Shown piece after piece: positions 26,661 to 36,235 of a stretch of 60,767 nt of DNA (positions are counted from its first letter, which is position 1; the number at the start of each line of letters is the position of its first letter). A program made the translations under genes and the position numbers. This DNA comes from a virus. Below the pieces are notes generated by a model that had not been told where the DNA came from, did no database searches, and saw only the letters and a program-made list of their open reading frames with translations. Location: positions 1 to 60,767 of IMG/VR virus record IMGVR_UViG_3300033993_001964; one strand, 5' to 3'.

Positions 26661-29600
26661 CTAAACGCGTGGACGTCGGGTGTCGATAATGGTCCGCGTA
26701 ATAGTGCGGAGCGATGCGCCGCCCGAAACGCCAGTTGTGGTCGTGTCGGCTATTTGGAGTGCGCCAAGACCTGCCGACAGGTCGCGATAAAGCAGAAACC
26801 CCTTGCGTTCATATGCGCCAGTGATGCCACCCGGAGAAGTAAGGCCGCTACCGTCTCCCGCAGCCTTGTAAGAAAACCCTTGATAGCGGGATGTGCAGAC
26901 GAGTAAGCCGGTAGGACTCATTGCCATGCTTGTAATCGCAGGGCAGGCTGTATCTTCTACAGAGACAAGACTTTCCCGTGCAGACGCAGGCAGTTCGTAT
27001 CGCGCCCACGAGTCGCCAGAACCGTTGTTGTAGTTGTACGCGATGTAGTGTCGGCCAAACCTTTTCCCCACAAACTCGCCGTACTGTGCGCTCTGCCACG
27101 TGCCTTGATTCGCGGCTGGAATGGTGGTGGATGACCTGTCTCGGTACGTGGCAATAAGCACGTTGTTCCATGGGAACGACCACATGCGAACCATCGACCC
27201 CATAAAAAAGGGCGGCACGGCGGTGTCCCACGTCAAGCCACCGTCGAAACTGCGGGCCACGAGCGCAGACGACTCAGGTTGGTCTACACGCCACGAGTAG
27301 ATTGCCGTCGAGTTTTTGAACTCACGGGTGGGCCACCACGTCCCGCTGTCGCCGCTGCTGTAGGCGATCAGCACGCCCTGCGACGTCGCAACGATTCCAT
27401 CCCAGTATCGCGTCGCCGGAAGCCAACTAATCGACCACGTGTTTCCGCCATCCGTAGACCTGCGAGCGACGTTTGTCTGGTCGGACGGCAGTGCGACGTA
27501 GGCTCCCCTAGCGTATGCAATCCCAATAAGGTCAGCGTCGTTAGACAGTGAGTTGACGACCTTGATTGATGTGGCTTTGTCAACGGTCAGCGTGGCGACG
27601 TTGCTGTACAGATTGTCGCCTGGAAACGAGATTTCCACTCGCCACTCGGTGTTGTGGTGGAATCCAGCGACGGCTGTGAACGAAATGGACTGCTCAGACT
27701 CCCCCTGCCGTGTGTAATACGACCATTCTGCGCTGCCGATACGACGCATTTGCCATCTGGCGGGGTATGCCGACGCGGAAAAAATACCCTGATACGCCAT
27801 TGTTACCGTAGCACCCGCAACAACGCTCTGGCTTGCGGGCTGGGACGTAAAGAACTGATACGACGGCACGGTGAGCGTGGCCTCGCTTGTGTAAAGCGTC
27901 ACGTCGCTGCACGTCACAGATGCCCGATACAGCCACCCGCTGCGTGCAGAGGTCAAGCCCACCAGCGAAAGAAGTTTGCCGGTCGCTCCAGCAACTGGCC
28001 CCCACGCCGTGTTAGATGGAGGTCGGCTCTCCCACGAGATGGAGGGACTGCCGCATCCAGTGCTAGAGAAGTCAAATGAGAAGGATGCCGATCCGTTGAC
28101 CGCGCGTGCGTCCGAAGGGTTGAGCGTAATGGTCGCCCCTCCCACCGTCAGGACGGCGGAGCGAGTTGTTGCGGTCTGCGTGCCAACGGTCACGGTGGCC
28201 CGATACTGCGAGCCGCTGAGTTGCGAAGTGAGGCCAGAGATCACGAGAGACGTCTGGGTGGCTCCGCTTACCGTTGTCCACGTCGAGCCAGAAAGCCCAG
28301 CAACCTGCCTCTCCCACTTAATAGAGGCAGTGCTGCCGTCGCCTCCGCTGTACGCAAATGTCAGCGTGGCGGTTGTCGAAGCGGTGGAAACGTCGAGCGG
28401 CTGGGTTGAGATGACAAGAGGCGGCGGAATAACCGTCAGAGTTGCTTCCCGCGAATACGCCGTGACGTTGCACGCCGACACAACAGCGCGATACTTGTAG
28501 TTGTTGTAGGCAGAGGTAAGTCCCGATGAGATGCTGTAAGTGGCGCTTGTGGCACCAGAAATGTTCGTCCACGAAGAGTCCGCTGGAGCTTTATATTGCC
28601 ACTGGATGGAGGCCGAAGACGAGCAGGACGTCAACGAGTACACAGTTGTGAAGGAGGCAGATCCCGTCGTCGCAGTAGCGTCCGCAGGAAGCGAGCCGCT
28701 TAGTCCGACTCCCGGAACCGTGAGCGTTGCGGGGTTTGTGAATACCGAAGCGGCGCCCTTTGTCACGACGCCCCTCACTCGCGCGCCATCGTATCCAGTT
28801 GCCGACAGGCCCAAGAACGCCTGGAGTCCAGAAAACGAATAAGACCTAGTGGTAGTGCTGCTTGTGGTGGCCGACCCTGCGATGGGTGTCCATCCATCTG
28901 CCCCCGATCCGGCCGGGCGCCACTGCCACGAGACTGTTGCATCGCCAGAGGGTCCGCCGCTGTACGTGAGCGAAAACGACGCAGCCCCGTTGTTGGACGT
29001 GGCGTCATCAGGGTGGGCGGAAATCGTTAGCGCGGCAGGCGCAACAGACAGGGCGGCTGCATTGCTGTAGATGGTCTGGCCGCTGTACGAAAGGCCGCAC
29101 CTAAACAGGTTGCCGTCGTTGTGGGTGCCGCCGCTATAGTTGACCGTGATCGAGCCGTAGGTCGCGGACGTGGCGCCAGAGATGTTTGTCCACGTTGCGC
29201 CTGCGTCGGTAGACTTCTGCCACTGATACGTTATGGTTCCGCCTGCGGTTCCTGCTACCGAGAACGCGGAGCTTGCAAGCGTGGCGCCGTTCGCAGCCGA
29301 CACGTCGCTTGGCTGTGTCGTGATGACTAGGGTAAGCGTCTCGAGAGTTGCGGATGCACTGTACGCGACAAACCCGGTGGAGTCAGTGGCCTTGAGTCGG
29401 TATCGGGACAGGTGATTAGACGAACCCAGCCCAGTAAGCGATAGCAGGATCGTTGCCTGCCCAGACGCCCCAGAGGTGCCGTCAGCAATGTCCGCGAAGT
29501 CACCTGTGGCGTTGGCCTTCTGCCAGCGGTAGGCAATCGCCCCTGTGCCTCCCGATGCAGACGCACTGAAGTCGGCGGCACCACCAGAACTGGTAGCGTC

Positions 29601-30686
29601 TTCGGGTTGCGATAGGAACGCAAGCGACGATGGCAGCGCTGAGACGGTCGCTGTTCGCGAATACTGAACAAGACCAAGTGCGGAAACGGCGGCGCGGTAT
29701 TGCGTGCCAGTCGAGGCCGATGAGGGCACGAAGGAATAAGTGGCCTGTGTGGCATTGCTGACAGACGACCAATCCACAGTGGAGTCAGGTCGCGATTGCC
29801 ACTGGTACGAAACAGCGGACGACCCTGCGGTGGCCGACACGGCGAGCGTCACCAACTGACCGACCGTAACGGAGATGTCCGGCGGCTGGGCAGTAATCAC
29901 GATGGCGGGAAGACGAAGGGTGGCAGGGAGCGAGTACACCGTCTCAGTGCCTGCCATAGCCTTGAGCCGGTACTTCCGACCGTCATCCGCACCCGACAGT
30001 CCGGATAGGGCGAGAGACGTGCCGGTAGCGCCAGCCACGTCACCCCACGAAGTGCCGCTGTCGGAGGAGGACTGCCACTGATACGAGATGGCACCGGATC
30101 CGCCGATAGCCTTTGACACGAACAGTGCCGAGCCGTCAGTAGACGTGGCGTCTCCCGGATCAAACGAGATGGTCAGAGGCGTCGTCCCGACGGTTGTGCT
30201 GCTGATCGTGATCGTCCGAGCAACGGGATCAAGCGCCGCCGTGACGTTAGAGCCCGCCTTGATGGACGCACTGATTTGAGCGAACACCGCCGCCGAGAAG
30301 TCATTGATCTCGGCGGTTGAGTGCCGGTGGGAGCCGCCCACCAAAGCACCAGTCACAGTGAGCGACCCACCTACTGTTGCGTCTCCAGTGGTGGAGACTG
30401 ACTGAAAGGAGGGTGCGGTCGGCAGTGAGTGCGTGTGGTCAGCCCGTGCAGCCAGCGTGCTAGTTCCGACAGCCCCAGTCCCGGCAGCAGGCGGAGTTGT
30501 TGTGCCTAATGCAACACCTGACGAGTACGGCAGGGTCGCCCAGTTGCGGACGCCGTCTCCGTACTTGATCTTGCCGGTGTCGAGCTCGAGGCCCGGCTCA
30601 CCAGCAGCCAGAACGGGATTGGACGCCGACCAGTTGGCCGCCGAATCCTGACGAACACGAAATCGCACTAAGGCCTGAGTTGGCAT
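26661..30686 (-). CDS. Long tail fibre with nine Ig-like repeats and C-terminal propeller
   Basis: 1341 residues. Residues 1-60 are a tail-fibre N-terminal module (FRVRQDSAANWSASNPVLAA, GKIKYGDGVRNWATLPY), as in many phage fibres that attach to the tail. Residues about 80-165 contain the ADHTH turn. From about 170 to 1040 there are nine Ig-like repeats of roughly 97 residues, each with a QP-x-D start, YQWQ-x-S and a YR-x-V strand. The C-terminal 300 residues show sialidase/BNR-like turns (RRSTDGGNTWSISW, ARSFDGGLTWD) typical of a beta-propeller. It is the probable main receptor-binding fibre. Confidence 0.88.
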   Translation of the reverse strand: MPTQALVRFRVRQDSAANWSASNPVLAAGEPGLELDTGKIKYGDGVRNWATLPYSSGVALGTTTPPAAGTGAVGTSTLAARADHTHSLPTAPSFQSVSTTGDATVGGSLTVTGALVGGSHRHSTAEINDFSAAVFAQISASIKAGSNVTAALDPVARTITISSTTVGTTPLTISFDPGDATSTDGSALFVSKAIGGSGAISYQWQSSSDSGTSWGDVAGATGTSLALSGLSGADDGRKYRLKAMAGTETVYSLPATLRLPAIVITAQPPDISVTVGQLVTLAVSATAGSSAVSYQWQSRPDSTVDWSSVSNATQATYSFVPSSASTGTQYRAAVSALGLVQYSRTATVSALPSSLAFLSQPEDATSSGGAADFSASASGGTGAIAYRWQKANATGDFADIADGTSGASGQATILLSLTGLGSSNHLSRYRLKATDSTGFVAYSASATLETLTLVITTQPSDVSAANGATLASSAFSVAGTAGGTITYQWQKSTDAGATWTNISGATSATYGSITVNYSGGTHNDGNLFRCGLSYSGQTIYSNAAALSVAPAALTISAHPDDATSNNGAASFSLTYSGGPSGDATVSWQWRPAGSGADGWTPIAGSATTSSTTTRSYSFSGLQAFLGLSATGYDGARVRGVVTKGAASVFTNPATLTVPGVGLSGSLPADATATTGSASFTTVYSLTSCSSSASIQWQYKAPADSSWTNISGATSATYSISSGLTSAYNNYKYRAVVSACNVTAYSREATLTVIPPPLVISTQPLDVSTASTTATLTFAYSGGDGSTASIKWERQVAGLSGSTWTTVSGATQTSLVISGLTSQLSGSQYRATVTVGTQTATTRSAVLTVGGATITLNPSDARAVNGSASFSFDFSSTGCGSPSISWESRPPSNTAWGPVAGATGKLLSLVGLTSARSGWLYRASVTCSDVTLYTSEATLTVPSYQFFTSQPASQSVVAGATVTMAYQGIFSASAYPARWQMRRIGSAEWSYYTRQGESEQSISFTAVAGFHHNTEWRVEISFPGDNLYSNVATLTVDKATSIKVVNSLSNDADLIGIAYARGAYVALPSDQTNVARRSTDGGNTWSISWLPATRYWDGIVATSQGVLIAYSSGDSGTWWPTREFKNSTAIYSWRVDQPESSALVARSFDGGLTWDTAVPPFFMGSMVRMWSFPWNNVLIATYRDRSSTTIPAANQGTWQSAQYGEFVGKRFGRHYIAYNYNNGSGDSWARYELPASARESLVSVEDTACPAITSMAMSPTGLLVCTSRYQGFSYKAAGDGSGLTSPGGITGAYERKGFLLYRDLSAGLGALQIADTTTTGVSGGASLRTITRTIIDTRRPRV

Positions 30687-30689
30687 TCG

Positions 30690-31022
30690 CTAGCTCTTTA
30701 CGCAGAGGCGGATGGTGGCGGTGCCCGAGTTGGCGACGCCGACAATGAACTGACAGCCGTACAGCGCATCCGGAAGCGGGTACGCCTTGCCGGTCGTGAT
30801 CGTGCTGGAGACGTCAGCCGATCCATCATTGAGCTGCGCTGGGGTGCCTTCCGGCCCAAACGCTGCGTACCAGCTCACCGACGTAGGAGATCCGGTGACG
30901 GCATCCACCACAAACACACCGCCAGCGGCTCCACCAAACGGGATCTTTGGGCTGGTGCTGGCCGATGCCGTCAGCGTGTAGGTGTTGGTGATCGCCGAGA
31001 CTCGCTCAATCTGCCTGCCCAT
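30690..31022 (-). CDS. Small structural protein (110 aa)
   Basis: 110 residues from MGRQIERV; its ATG overlaps the upstream stop as TAATG, and the longer frame overlaps that gene. It is mostly beta: TYTLTASASTSPKIPFG, GGVFVVDAVTG, SVSWYAAFG, GCQFIVGVANSGTATIRLCV. The fold resembles small beta-sandwich virion proteins. It lies between a fibre gene and the 180-residue protein, so it is probably a tail or head accessory; the function is not recognised. Confidence 0.72.
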   Translation of the reverse strand: MGRQIERVSAITNTYTLTASASTSPKIPFGGAAGGVFVVDAVTGSPTSVSWYAAFGPEGTPAQLNDGSADVSSTITTGKAYPLPDALYGCQFIVGVANSGTATIRLCVKS

Positions 31023-31564
31023 TATTTCTTCCTTTTCCAGCGGGGTACGATCCGGTCCTTGACTCGCTCGATTGCGTCGCCCTTCTTGAGGGTCGGGTTG
31101 GACAGCATTTCCTTCCGGACGTTCTCCCGGAGGATGTCTGGCGCGATGTCGACGCTCTTGCGTGGCGGCTTCTCCGGAGGCGTGTGCTCCACGATCCCGG
31201 TGACGTGGAGGTCGCGCTGCTGCGCTACCCTCTTTATGTCTGCCACGCTGTCGATCCACGCGGCCGGATCGCGGTGGGCCCGCTTGTCAGCCAGCCCTCC
31301 CATGTAGAATTTCCCGGCCACATTGATGCCGGAGGCCTTAGCCTCTCGGATCATCCGCCTGGCCAGCGGGGCAGGCATGCTGTCAAAGAACTGGCTGTTT
31401 AGGCGCCCCTCCATAAAGGAGCGGTCGGTGCCTCGAGTTCCAGGAGCCACCTGGAGGGCGCACATCTCGGCAAAGCGCGGATTCTGCCCATCAGCCACCA
31501 TCTTGCGGTAGTGGTCCTGAGCGTCCTTGCTGGCTGATTGCAGGTCAAAAGGCAGGTCGTTCAT
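31022..31564 (-). CDS. Conserved phage hypothetical protein near portal
   Basis: 180 residues. The sequence FAEMCALQVAPGTRGTDRSF and INVAGKFYMGGLADKRAHRD is of a type I associate with orphan proteins next to podovirus portals, though I cannot assign a role. It is helical with a basic C terminus (RIVPRWKRKK). Its ATG overlaps the portal stop (ATGA), so it is made together with the portal. It could be a DNA-binding packaging accessory; this is speculation from charge and position. Confidence 0.75.
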   Translation of the reverse strand: MNDLPFDLQSASKDAQDHYRKMVADGQNPRFAEMCALQVAPGTRGTDRSFMEGRLNSQFFDSMPAPLARRMIREAKASGINVAGKFYMGGLADKRAHRDPAAWIDSVADIKRVAQQRDLHVTGIVEHTPPEKPPRKSVDIAPDILRENVRKEMLSNPTLKKGDAIERVKDRIVPRWKRKK

Positions 31565-33615
31565 GCTTGCGGCATCATCTCTACGGGGATCTGCGGGCCA
31601 TCTGACGGCGGCGGCATGGCAGCGTCCGGCGGAGCGCCTTCTGGCGGCATGGCCTCAGGCGGCGCGCCAGGCCCCTCAGGCGGCATTCCCGGAGGCGCCA
31701 TTGGTGGCGGGGGTGGCGGCTGGGGAACCAGGTAAGGCGTGGCGTCCAGGTCGAGCGAGTCCGCCCAGTCGGTGATTAGCGCATTGAAAGGATCCACTAC
31801 CCCAGCACCGATCAGGCCGCTGAGTACAGGACCAAGATTCTGCAGAGCTGCCGACATCTGCTCAGCCCTCGTGGCCTTGTTCGGCTTGCGGGCGCTACCA
31901 GACTCGATCCTGTAGTCGTACTCACGAGCGATCTGGATGGGCTCCTGCGGCATGACGTGCGCCTGCCACGCCATAGCGCCAAGAGGCCCAACGATCGGGG
32001 CCACGTCCTCAGCTGTCAGCAACCACCTGGCGGCCATCGCCTCTTTGCGGGCGATGTTCGTCATGCTGTTCTCGACGCACTCCGCCATGTCGTCCGGGCG
32101 GATGCTGATCTGCTCGCTGCGGACGCTAGCCTCTGTGGCTGACCTGATCTGTGTATTGGTCATGCCGTACACGAGCTCAGTCAGGCCGAGACGCTTCTCG
32201 AGCATGGTCGTGACGGCGTCGATGACCTGCCAGATCTCGTTGGTGGCGTTGGGTAGCTGGAACACGGAGATTACGTCGCTGACGCTGCGGCCGAGAATCT
32301 CGCTCAGCTCTACGATCTTGAAGCCGCCCTGCGACTGGGACAGGATCTGGTCCTTGATGTCCTGGTCGGCGGCCTTGCTGACGCCAATGATCGTTTCGCA
32401 GCTGACGGCCACGCGCTGCGCCAAGAACGAAAACGCCCAGCACAGGAACCGCAGCTCTGGGATGCCTGGCTTAATGTGACTGATCGGCCAGACGTAGTTG
32501 GGCTTGCGGTGGAACGACAGCATCTCGAACGGCCAGCCAGCCGACTCAGCCCAGAACGGGATCGGCCATTGCACGGCACGGAACAGAGACTGCGGCAGGC
32601 CGGTCTGCTCGTCTACCTGCTCCTCTAGGATCGCCGGCGGTGCATTGAGTGGGTAAGGCACGCCGTCCGCCACGACGATGTATGCGTTTTCGCCGATGGC
32701 GTCGAATGACCCTCGCTGATCCTTCGGGGATCCCTTGAGTCGGTCCCCGAAGCCGGTCTTAGACCAGATCTTCCAGTAGGTGATCAGGTCGTTTGTGCGC
32801 CCTACCTGCCGGAGCCCACGCTTGCCCTCATCCGCGAAGCGGTGGCCGAAGTTGGGGTCGTCTGCCCTGATCGACTCCTTGCCCTCGAGGTTCTTGCGGA
32901 GCTCTTCGGCGTCGATGCCGTATTGCTTGGCTACCACGTCGATCGGGTGCACGCAGCGCCGGGCGCACCACATGATGTCCTCGATCTCTGTGGCGTCCGG
33001 GTCCAGCACCAGGTTGTCGACGCTGTCCGCAAAGCTGCCGACGGCCCGCATGCCAGAGCCAGGATCCTGGACGAGCTCCGTCCACCAGATACCGGCGCCC
33101 TTGATGATCGCCTCGTCCACGACTCGGCGGCTGTGCACCTTGAGGTTCAACTCGCCAGGCGTGTAGTTCAAGTACGCCGACATCAGCTTGGACACCACGC
33201 CCCTGATGCTGTCGCGAAGCCCGGCCTCCATCATGATCTGGTCGTACTGCTGGGCCATCATCGGGTCGTTCACGTCCACGCCGAGAGCCTCTGGCGGTAT
33301 GGACGGGAACTTCTTTGGCGTCACCTCGCGCACCGGGTTGCGGTGGTAGATGACGCTGGCAAACAGCTTGACGGCCTCGAACACCCGGTTGATCTGCATC
33401 CGGAATCCGGGAGGCGAGATCGAGCGGTTGTAGCCAAACTCGTTCCTGGAGTACTCGTCCTTCCAGAACCAGTTGTGCGGACCGTCGAAGAAGTCCATTG
33501 CCTCGCGAGCGTCGTCCGTGAACGGACGCTTGTGCTTGAGGCCGAGCTCGATCTTCCGGAGCCAGCTCCCTGAGATCGCCTTGAGGACGTCTTCTCCAGT
33601 GTCGTTCTCGGCCAT
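31561..33615 (-). CDS. Portal protein
   Basis: 684 residues, the length of podovirus-type portals. The N-terminal WFWKDEYSRNEFGYNRS and INRVFEAVKLFASVIYHRNP are typical of portal openings. The central section has SETIIGVSKAADQDIKDQIL and a stem/wing region with VIDAVTTMLEKRLGLTELVY. The last 60 residues are an almost pure Pro/Gly/Met tail (PPPPPPMAPPGMPPEGPG), probably disordered and facing the capsid interior or scaffold. The portal forms the dodecameric ring through which the terminase pumps DNA. Next to it are the terminase, one small gene away, and the tail genes. Confidence 0.9.
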   Translation of the reverse strand: MAENDTGEDVLKAISGSWLRKIELGLKHKRPFTDDAREAMDFFDGPHNWFWKDEYSRNEFGYNRSISPPGFRMQINRVFEAVKLFASVIYHRNPVREVTPKKFPSIPPEALGVDVNDPMMAQQYDQIMMEAGLRDSIRGVVSKLMSAYLNYTPGELNLKVHSRRVVDEAIIKGAGIWWTELVQDPGSGMRAVGSFADSVDNLVLDPDATEIEDIMWCARRCVHPIDVVAKQYGIDAEELRKNLEGKESIRADDPNFGHRFADEGKRGLRQVGRTNDLITYWKIWSKTGFGDRLKGSPKDQRGSFDAIGENAYIVVADGVPYPLNAPPAILEEQVDEQTGLPQSLFRAVQWPIPFWAESAGWPFEMLSFHRKPNYVWPISHIKPGIPELRFLCWAFSFLAQRVAVSCETIIGVSKAADQDIKDQILSQSQGGFKIVELSEILGRSVSDVISVFQLPNATNEIWQVIDAVTTMLEKRLGLTELVYGMTNTQIRSATEASVRSEQISIRPDDMAECVENSMTNIARKEAMAARWLLTAEDVAPIVGPLGAMAWQAHVMPQEPIQIAREYDYRIESGSARKPNKATRAEQMSAALQNLGPVLSGLIGAGVVDPFNALITDWADSLDLDATPYLVPQPPPPPPMAPPGMPPEGPGAPPEAMPPEGAPPDAAMPPPSDGPQIPVEMMPQA

Positions 33616-33618
33616 CTA

Positions 33619-33951
33619 CTACCCCTTGTTTACCTTGCTCCGCTCGTGGGCAATGGCGACCGTCGAAGCCGCAGACACAGCCCTCTGCATGTCTTTATGG
33701 GCCGGACTGAAGTCCCAGCAGCCCCAAGATCTCCAGGCCGGGTTCTCGAGCAGGCCGGGATCGTCCTTGTGGCGAACGCTGGCCTTCTCCATAAAGCCCA
33801 CATCAGGCGTAAAAACCAGGATATTTACGGTGTATTCGCCCGGAGTGCGGCTGATCCAGCCGACCAGCGGATTGGTCTGGGTGACGGTGTCGGCGTACCA
33901 ATAAACCTGGTCGCCAAGACGGGCGCCGTGCTGCTTGCTCTCACTGGCCAT
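33619..33951 (-). CDS. Hypothetical protein between terminase and portal
   Basis: 110 residues from MASESKQHG, which has a strong AGGAGA SD; longer starts lie inside the terminase frame. It overlaps the terminase stop by 11 bases. The sequence has YWYADTVTQTNPLVGWISRT, GEYTVNILVFTPD and SVRHKDDPGLLENPAWRSWG, a compact beta-rich small domain. No family was recognised. Small proteins at this place can act in packaging or head completion. Confidence 0.75.
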   Translation of the reverse strand: MASESKQHGARLGDQVYWYADTVTQTNPLVGWISRTPGEYTVNILVFTPDVGFMEKASVRHKDDPGLLENPAWRSWGCWDFSPAHKDMQRAVSAASTVAIAHERSKVNKG

Positions 33952-35635
33952 CGGAGTCTCCTGTGCGCGGGCCCAGATAGATGAATCCGTCGCCGCCGGC
34001 CCGCTTTTTTCGGCGCTTGACCCACTCAACGTACCAAGGCTCATCCTTGATCACGACCTTAGGTTTGTGGTACTTCGGCCTGTATGCGCAGAGGTACTCG
34101 AGGCACTGGCAGGCGTGCACTTCTCCGCGCGTGTTAGGCACGTCAGTGACGATGTAGGTGCCGGCCATGTAGTTGACCTTCTTCTTGTAGCGCTTCAGCT
34201 CGCGCTCCAGGTCAGGCACTGCGCCCCTAAGCAGCCTCAGGGTTGGCGTCCCGCACGGACGTATGTGCATGTAGGTCTGGGTGGCCGACATGCGCGCCGG
34301 AATGTCATCACAGCCAGCAAGAAAACTAGACCCGGTCACCTCGCTAGTTATTGACCGATTCCGCAGCTGTTCGGTGTATTGCTCCACAGGCAGCCGGCCA
34401 GAGCCGATGTCCCGCAGTCGACCGCCGTGCATGTCGATGATGAAGGCGTGGAATGCCTGGCCTCTGGCCTTTTCCGCAAACTTCTCGCCAAAGATCACGG
34501 CATTGCACTGGCGGATGTACAGCTGGTCGTATACCAGGAGCATGGACTCGTCTGGCGGGACGGCCGCAAACAGCACGGACGTGACGGCGTGTCCAGGGTC
34601 AATGACTGCGTATCTTGTCCAGTCATCCGGAACTACGTTCTTTGGCAGATCCGCCCTCTCGTAGCCGTGCACCGTCATCGTGAAGCTGGGGTAGCAAAGG
34701 ATCGAGTCGGTGACGAACTCGCCCTCGCTGCGCATCCTGAGCACGTCCTCGCCCAGCGCCGCCCAGCGCTCGAGGTTCTTGCGCTTTTCGTCTGGGTCGA
34801 TGTGAGGGTTGTCCAGGAACCTCAGGACGAACTTAACAATGTCTGGCTTCTCCTTGCCGGCCAGCAGCTCGTTGTCGGCGCGCTCCGACAATCCGGCCAA
34901 AGAGTCGTTCTTGGAATGGGGCATGGCCGACCAGCACAGGCAGCCTTTACGGTCAGCAAGCCTCGCCTGCATTTCGGGGAGCCATGCCTCAGAAGACAAG
35001 TCTTCGTCGATGTGTACCCTATCTGCCTGAAAGCCCTGCGGCGGCTCGCCCTCTGAGCTGAAGAAGTAGATCGTCCAGCCGTTGGTCAGCTCGCAGGACT
35101 GGATGTACCTGGCGCTCTTGAGCAGCCAGGAGATCTTCTTGATCATTCGAGGAGGGATCATCGGCGGCGCTGGCTTGGCCTGTGCCGACCGCTCTACGTC
35201 GCCCAGCAGTGCAGGGTTGTAGGCGCGCCACTGCCCTGTGGTCCGGTCCTTGATGATCTTGAATGCGCCAGCACGAAACAGCATGGGGTATACCACCATG
35301 CCGATGTGCTTCCAGTCCCGGCCCACAATCACAAGGTTCCCGTCCTTGAGCGGGTACTTGTTGTGGGGATCCTGCCCGGTTACGGCTCGGGCGTCCTCAA
35401 TAAACGTGGACAGGGACTTCCCCGACCGATTGCCACCGAGAACAACTATTTCACTTGCCTTGCACGCGTGCATCTCCGCCTGGTTCGGCGTCGGGCTGTA
35501 CAGCTTTAGCGCCTCGATTCTTCGGTCGGCGAGCTCGGCCTGGATCTCCTTCAGCTGGTCCGCCTGGAACCCGCTCATCCGTGAGACCGACGGCAGGGGC
35601 GGTGGCGCCTGCGGCTTCTTCCGTGAACGTCCCAT
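33941..35635 (-). CDS. terL: Terminase large subunit
   Basis: 564 residues, with a strong SD (GGGAGG, 7 bases) that fixes the start. The ATPase domain has Walker A GGNRSGKS (residues about 68-75) and a Walker B-like RVHIDEDL (about 215-222). The nuclease domain shows VIDPGH (first Asp), FIIDMHGG (second Asp) and a C-terminal region with CQCLEYLCAY. The protein cuts concatemeric DNA and drives it through the portal. The first 61 codons overlap the end of the upstream gene in another frame, an unusually long overlap. Confidence 0.93.
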   Translation of the reverse strand: MGRSRKKPQAPPPLPSVSRMSGFQADQLKEIQAELADRRIEALKLYSPTPNQAEMHACKASEIVVLGGNRSGKSLSTFIEDARAVTGQDPHNKYPLKDGNLVIVGRDWKHIGMVVYPMLFRAGAFKIIKDRTTGQWRAYNPALLGDVERSAQAKPAPPMIPPRMIKKISWLLKSARYIQSCELTNGWTIYFFSSEGEPPQGFQADRVHIDEDLSSEAWLPEMQARLADRKGCLCWSAMPHSKNDSLAGLSERADNELLAGKEKPDIVKFVLRFLDNPHIDPDEKRKNLERWAALGEDVLRMRSEGEFVTDSILCYPSFTMTVHGYERADLPKNVVPDDWTRYAVIDPGHAVTSVLFAAVPPDESMLLVYDQLYIRQCNAVIFGEKFAEKARGQAFHAFIIDMHGGRLRDIGSGRLPVEQYTEQLRNRSITSEVTGSSFLAGCDDIPARMSATQTYMHIRPCGTPTLRLLRGAVPDLERELKRYKKKVNYMAGTYIVTDVPNTRGEVHACQCLEYLCAYRPKYHKPKVVIKDEPWYVEWVKRRKKRAGGDGFIYLGPRTGDSDGQ

Positions 35636-36131
35636 CTACGATCCTCCCTTGATACTGAACGGCAATGACCTTGAGCCGGGCGTCCAGCTCGGACTCCAGC
35701 TCGTCGTCAGACCACTGCCCAAGCGGCTTCTTTGCCCCTCCCTGCTCTGTGTTCTTCACGACCAGGCGAAGGATGGCCTCGAGCATCTTGGCCCTCTGGG
35801 AGCTTCCTGGAGGGCTGTCGAAGTACTGCTTGACTAGTAGCGACGAGAACCCCGACACGCCGCCGAAGTACTCCATGACACGCTCAAGAACCTCGCAGCT
35901 GTGCGGGATGTTTTGCCCGCCTGCGATGGCATTGGCCGTGAACGCCGTAATGGCTCCGGCCTCGATGTCGTGCATCGTCTTGGTGCGCTCGGCCTTGCGC
36001 TTAGCAGACTTCTTTTCTTTGCGGCAGGAAGCGCAGCGTGCGCTGGTTTTTCCAGATTCCTGAAGCTGGAAAGCCTCAGCCGGATAGGCCTTTCCGCAAT
36101 CGTGGCACACGCCGCTTGTGGTAGCGCACAT
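35451..36131 (-). CDS. Zinc-ribbon protein, candidate small terminase
   Basis: 226 residues. An N-terminal CxxC..CxxC zinc ribbon (CHDCGKAYPAEAF..SARCASCRKE) is followed by a basic helix (KKSAKRKAERTK). A helical core comes next (VLERVMEYFGGVSGFSSLLV, SSQRAKMLEAILRLVVKNTE), and the acidic and Gly/Pro/Arg-rich tail lies over the terminase start. Position directly before terL, DNA-binding features and size fit a small terminase subunit, but no HTH is visible, so this is inference. The final 185 bases are read in two frames. Confidence 0.72.
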   Translation of the reverse strand: MCATTSGVCHDCGKAYPAEAFQLQESGKTSARCASCRKEKKSAKRKAERTKTMHDIEAGAITAFTANAIAGGQNIPHSCEVLERVMEYFGGVSGFSSLLVKQYFDSPPGSSQRAKMLEAILRLVVKNTEQGGAKKPLGQWSDDELESELDARLKVIAVQYQGRIVDGTFTEEAAGATAPAVGLTDERVPGGPAEGDPGRARRPKNRGAKAVQPDAEPGGDARVQGK

Positions 36132-36175
36132 TTGTTCAGTCCCTCAGGACTATTGTAGCGCCGCTGCTAACGAGA

Positions 36176-36209
36176 CGGGGCGCATGGGAAACTCGCCCCA
36201 TGCGCCCCG
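36176..36209 (-). terminator. Strong 13-bp hairpin after capsid genes
   Basis: A perfect 13-bp stem (CGGGGCGCATGGG with its complement) around an 8-base loop lies just downstream of the decoration gene. There is no T tract on the minus-strand side, so it may act as an mRNA-stabilising or attenuating hairpin rather than a classical terminator. It separates the capsid genes from the terminase-portal block, where lower expression is expected. A -10-like TACAAT follows at 36152-36157, without a convincing -35. Confidence 0.6.
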
Positions 36210-36235
36210 CTTTCGAACCATGCTTGCGCTACTGC

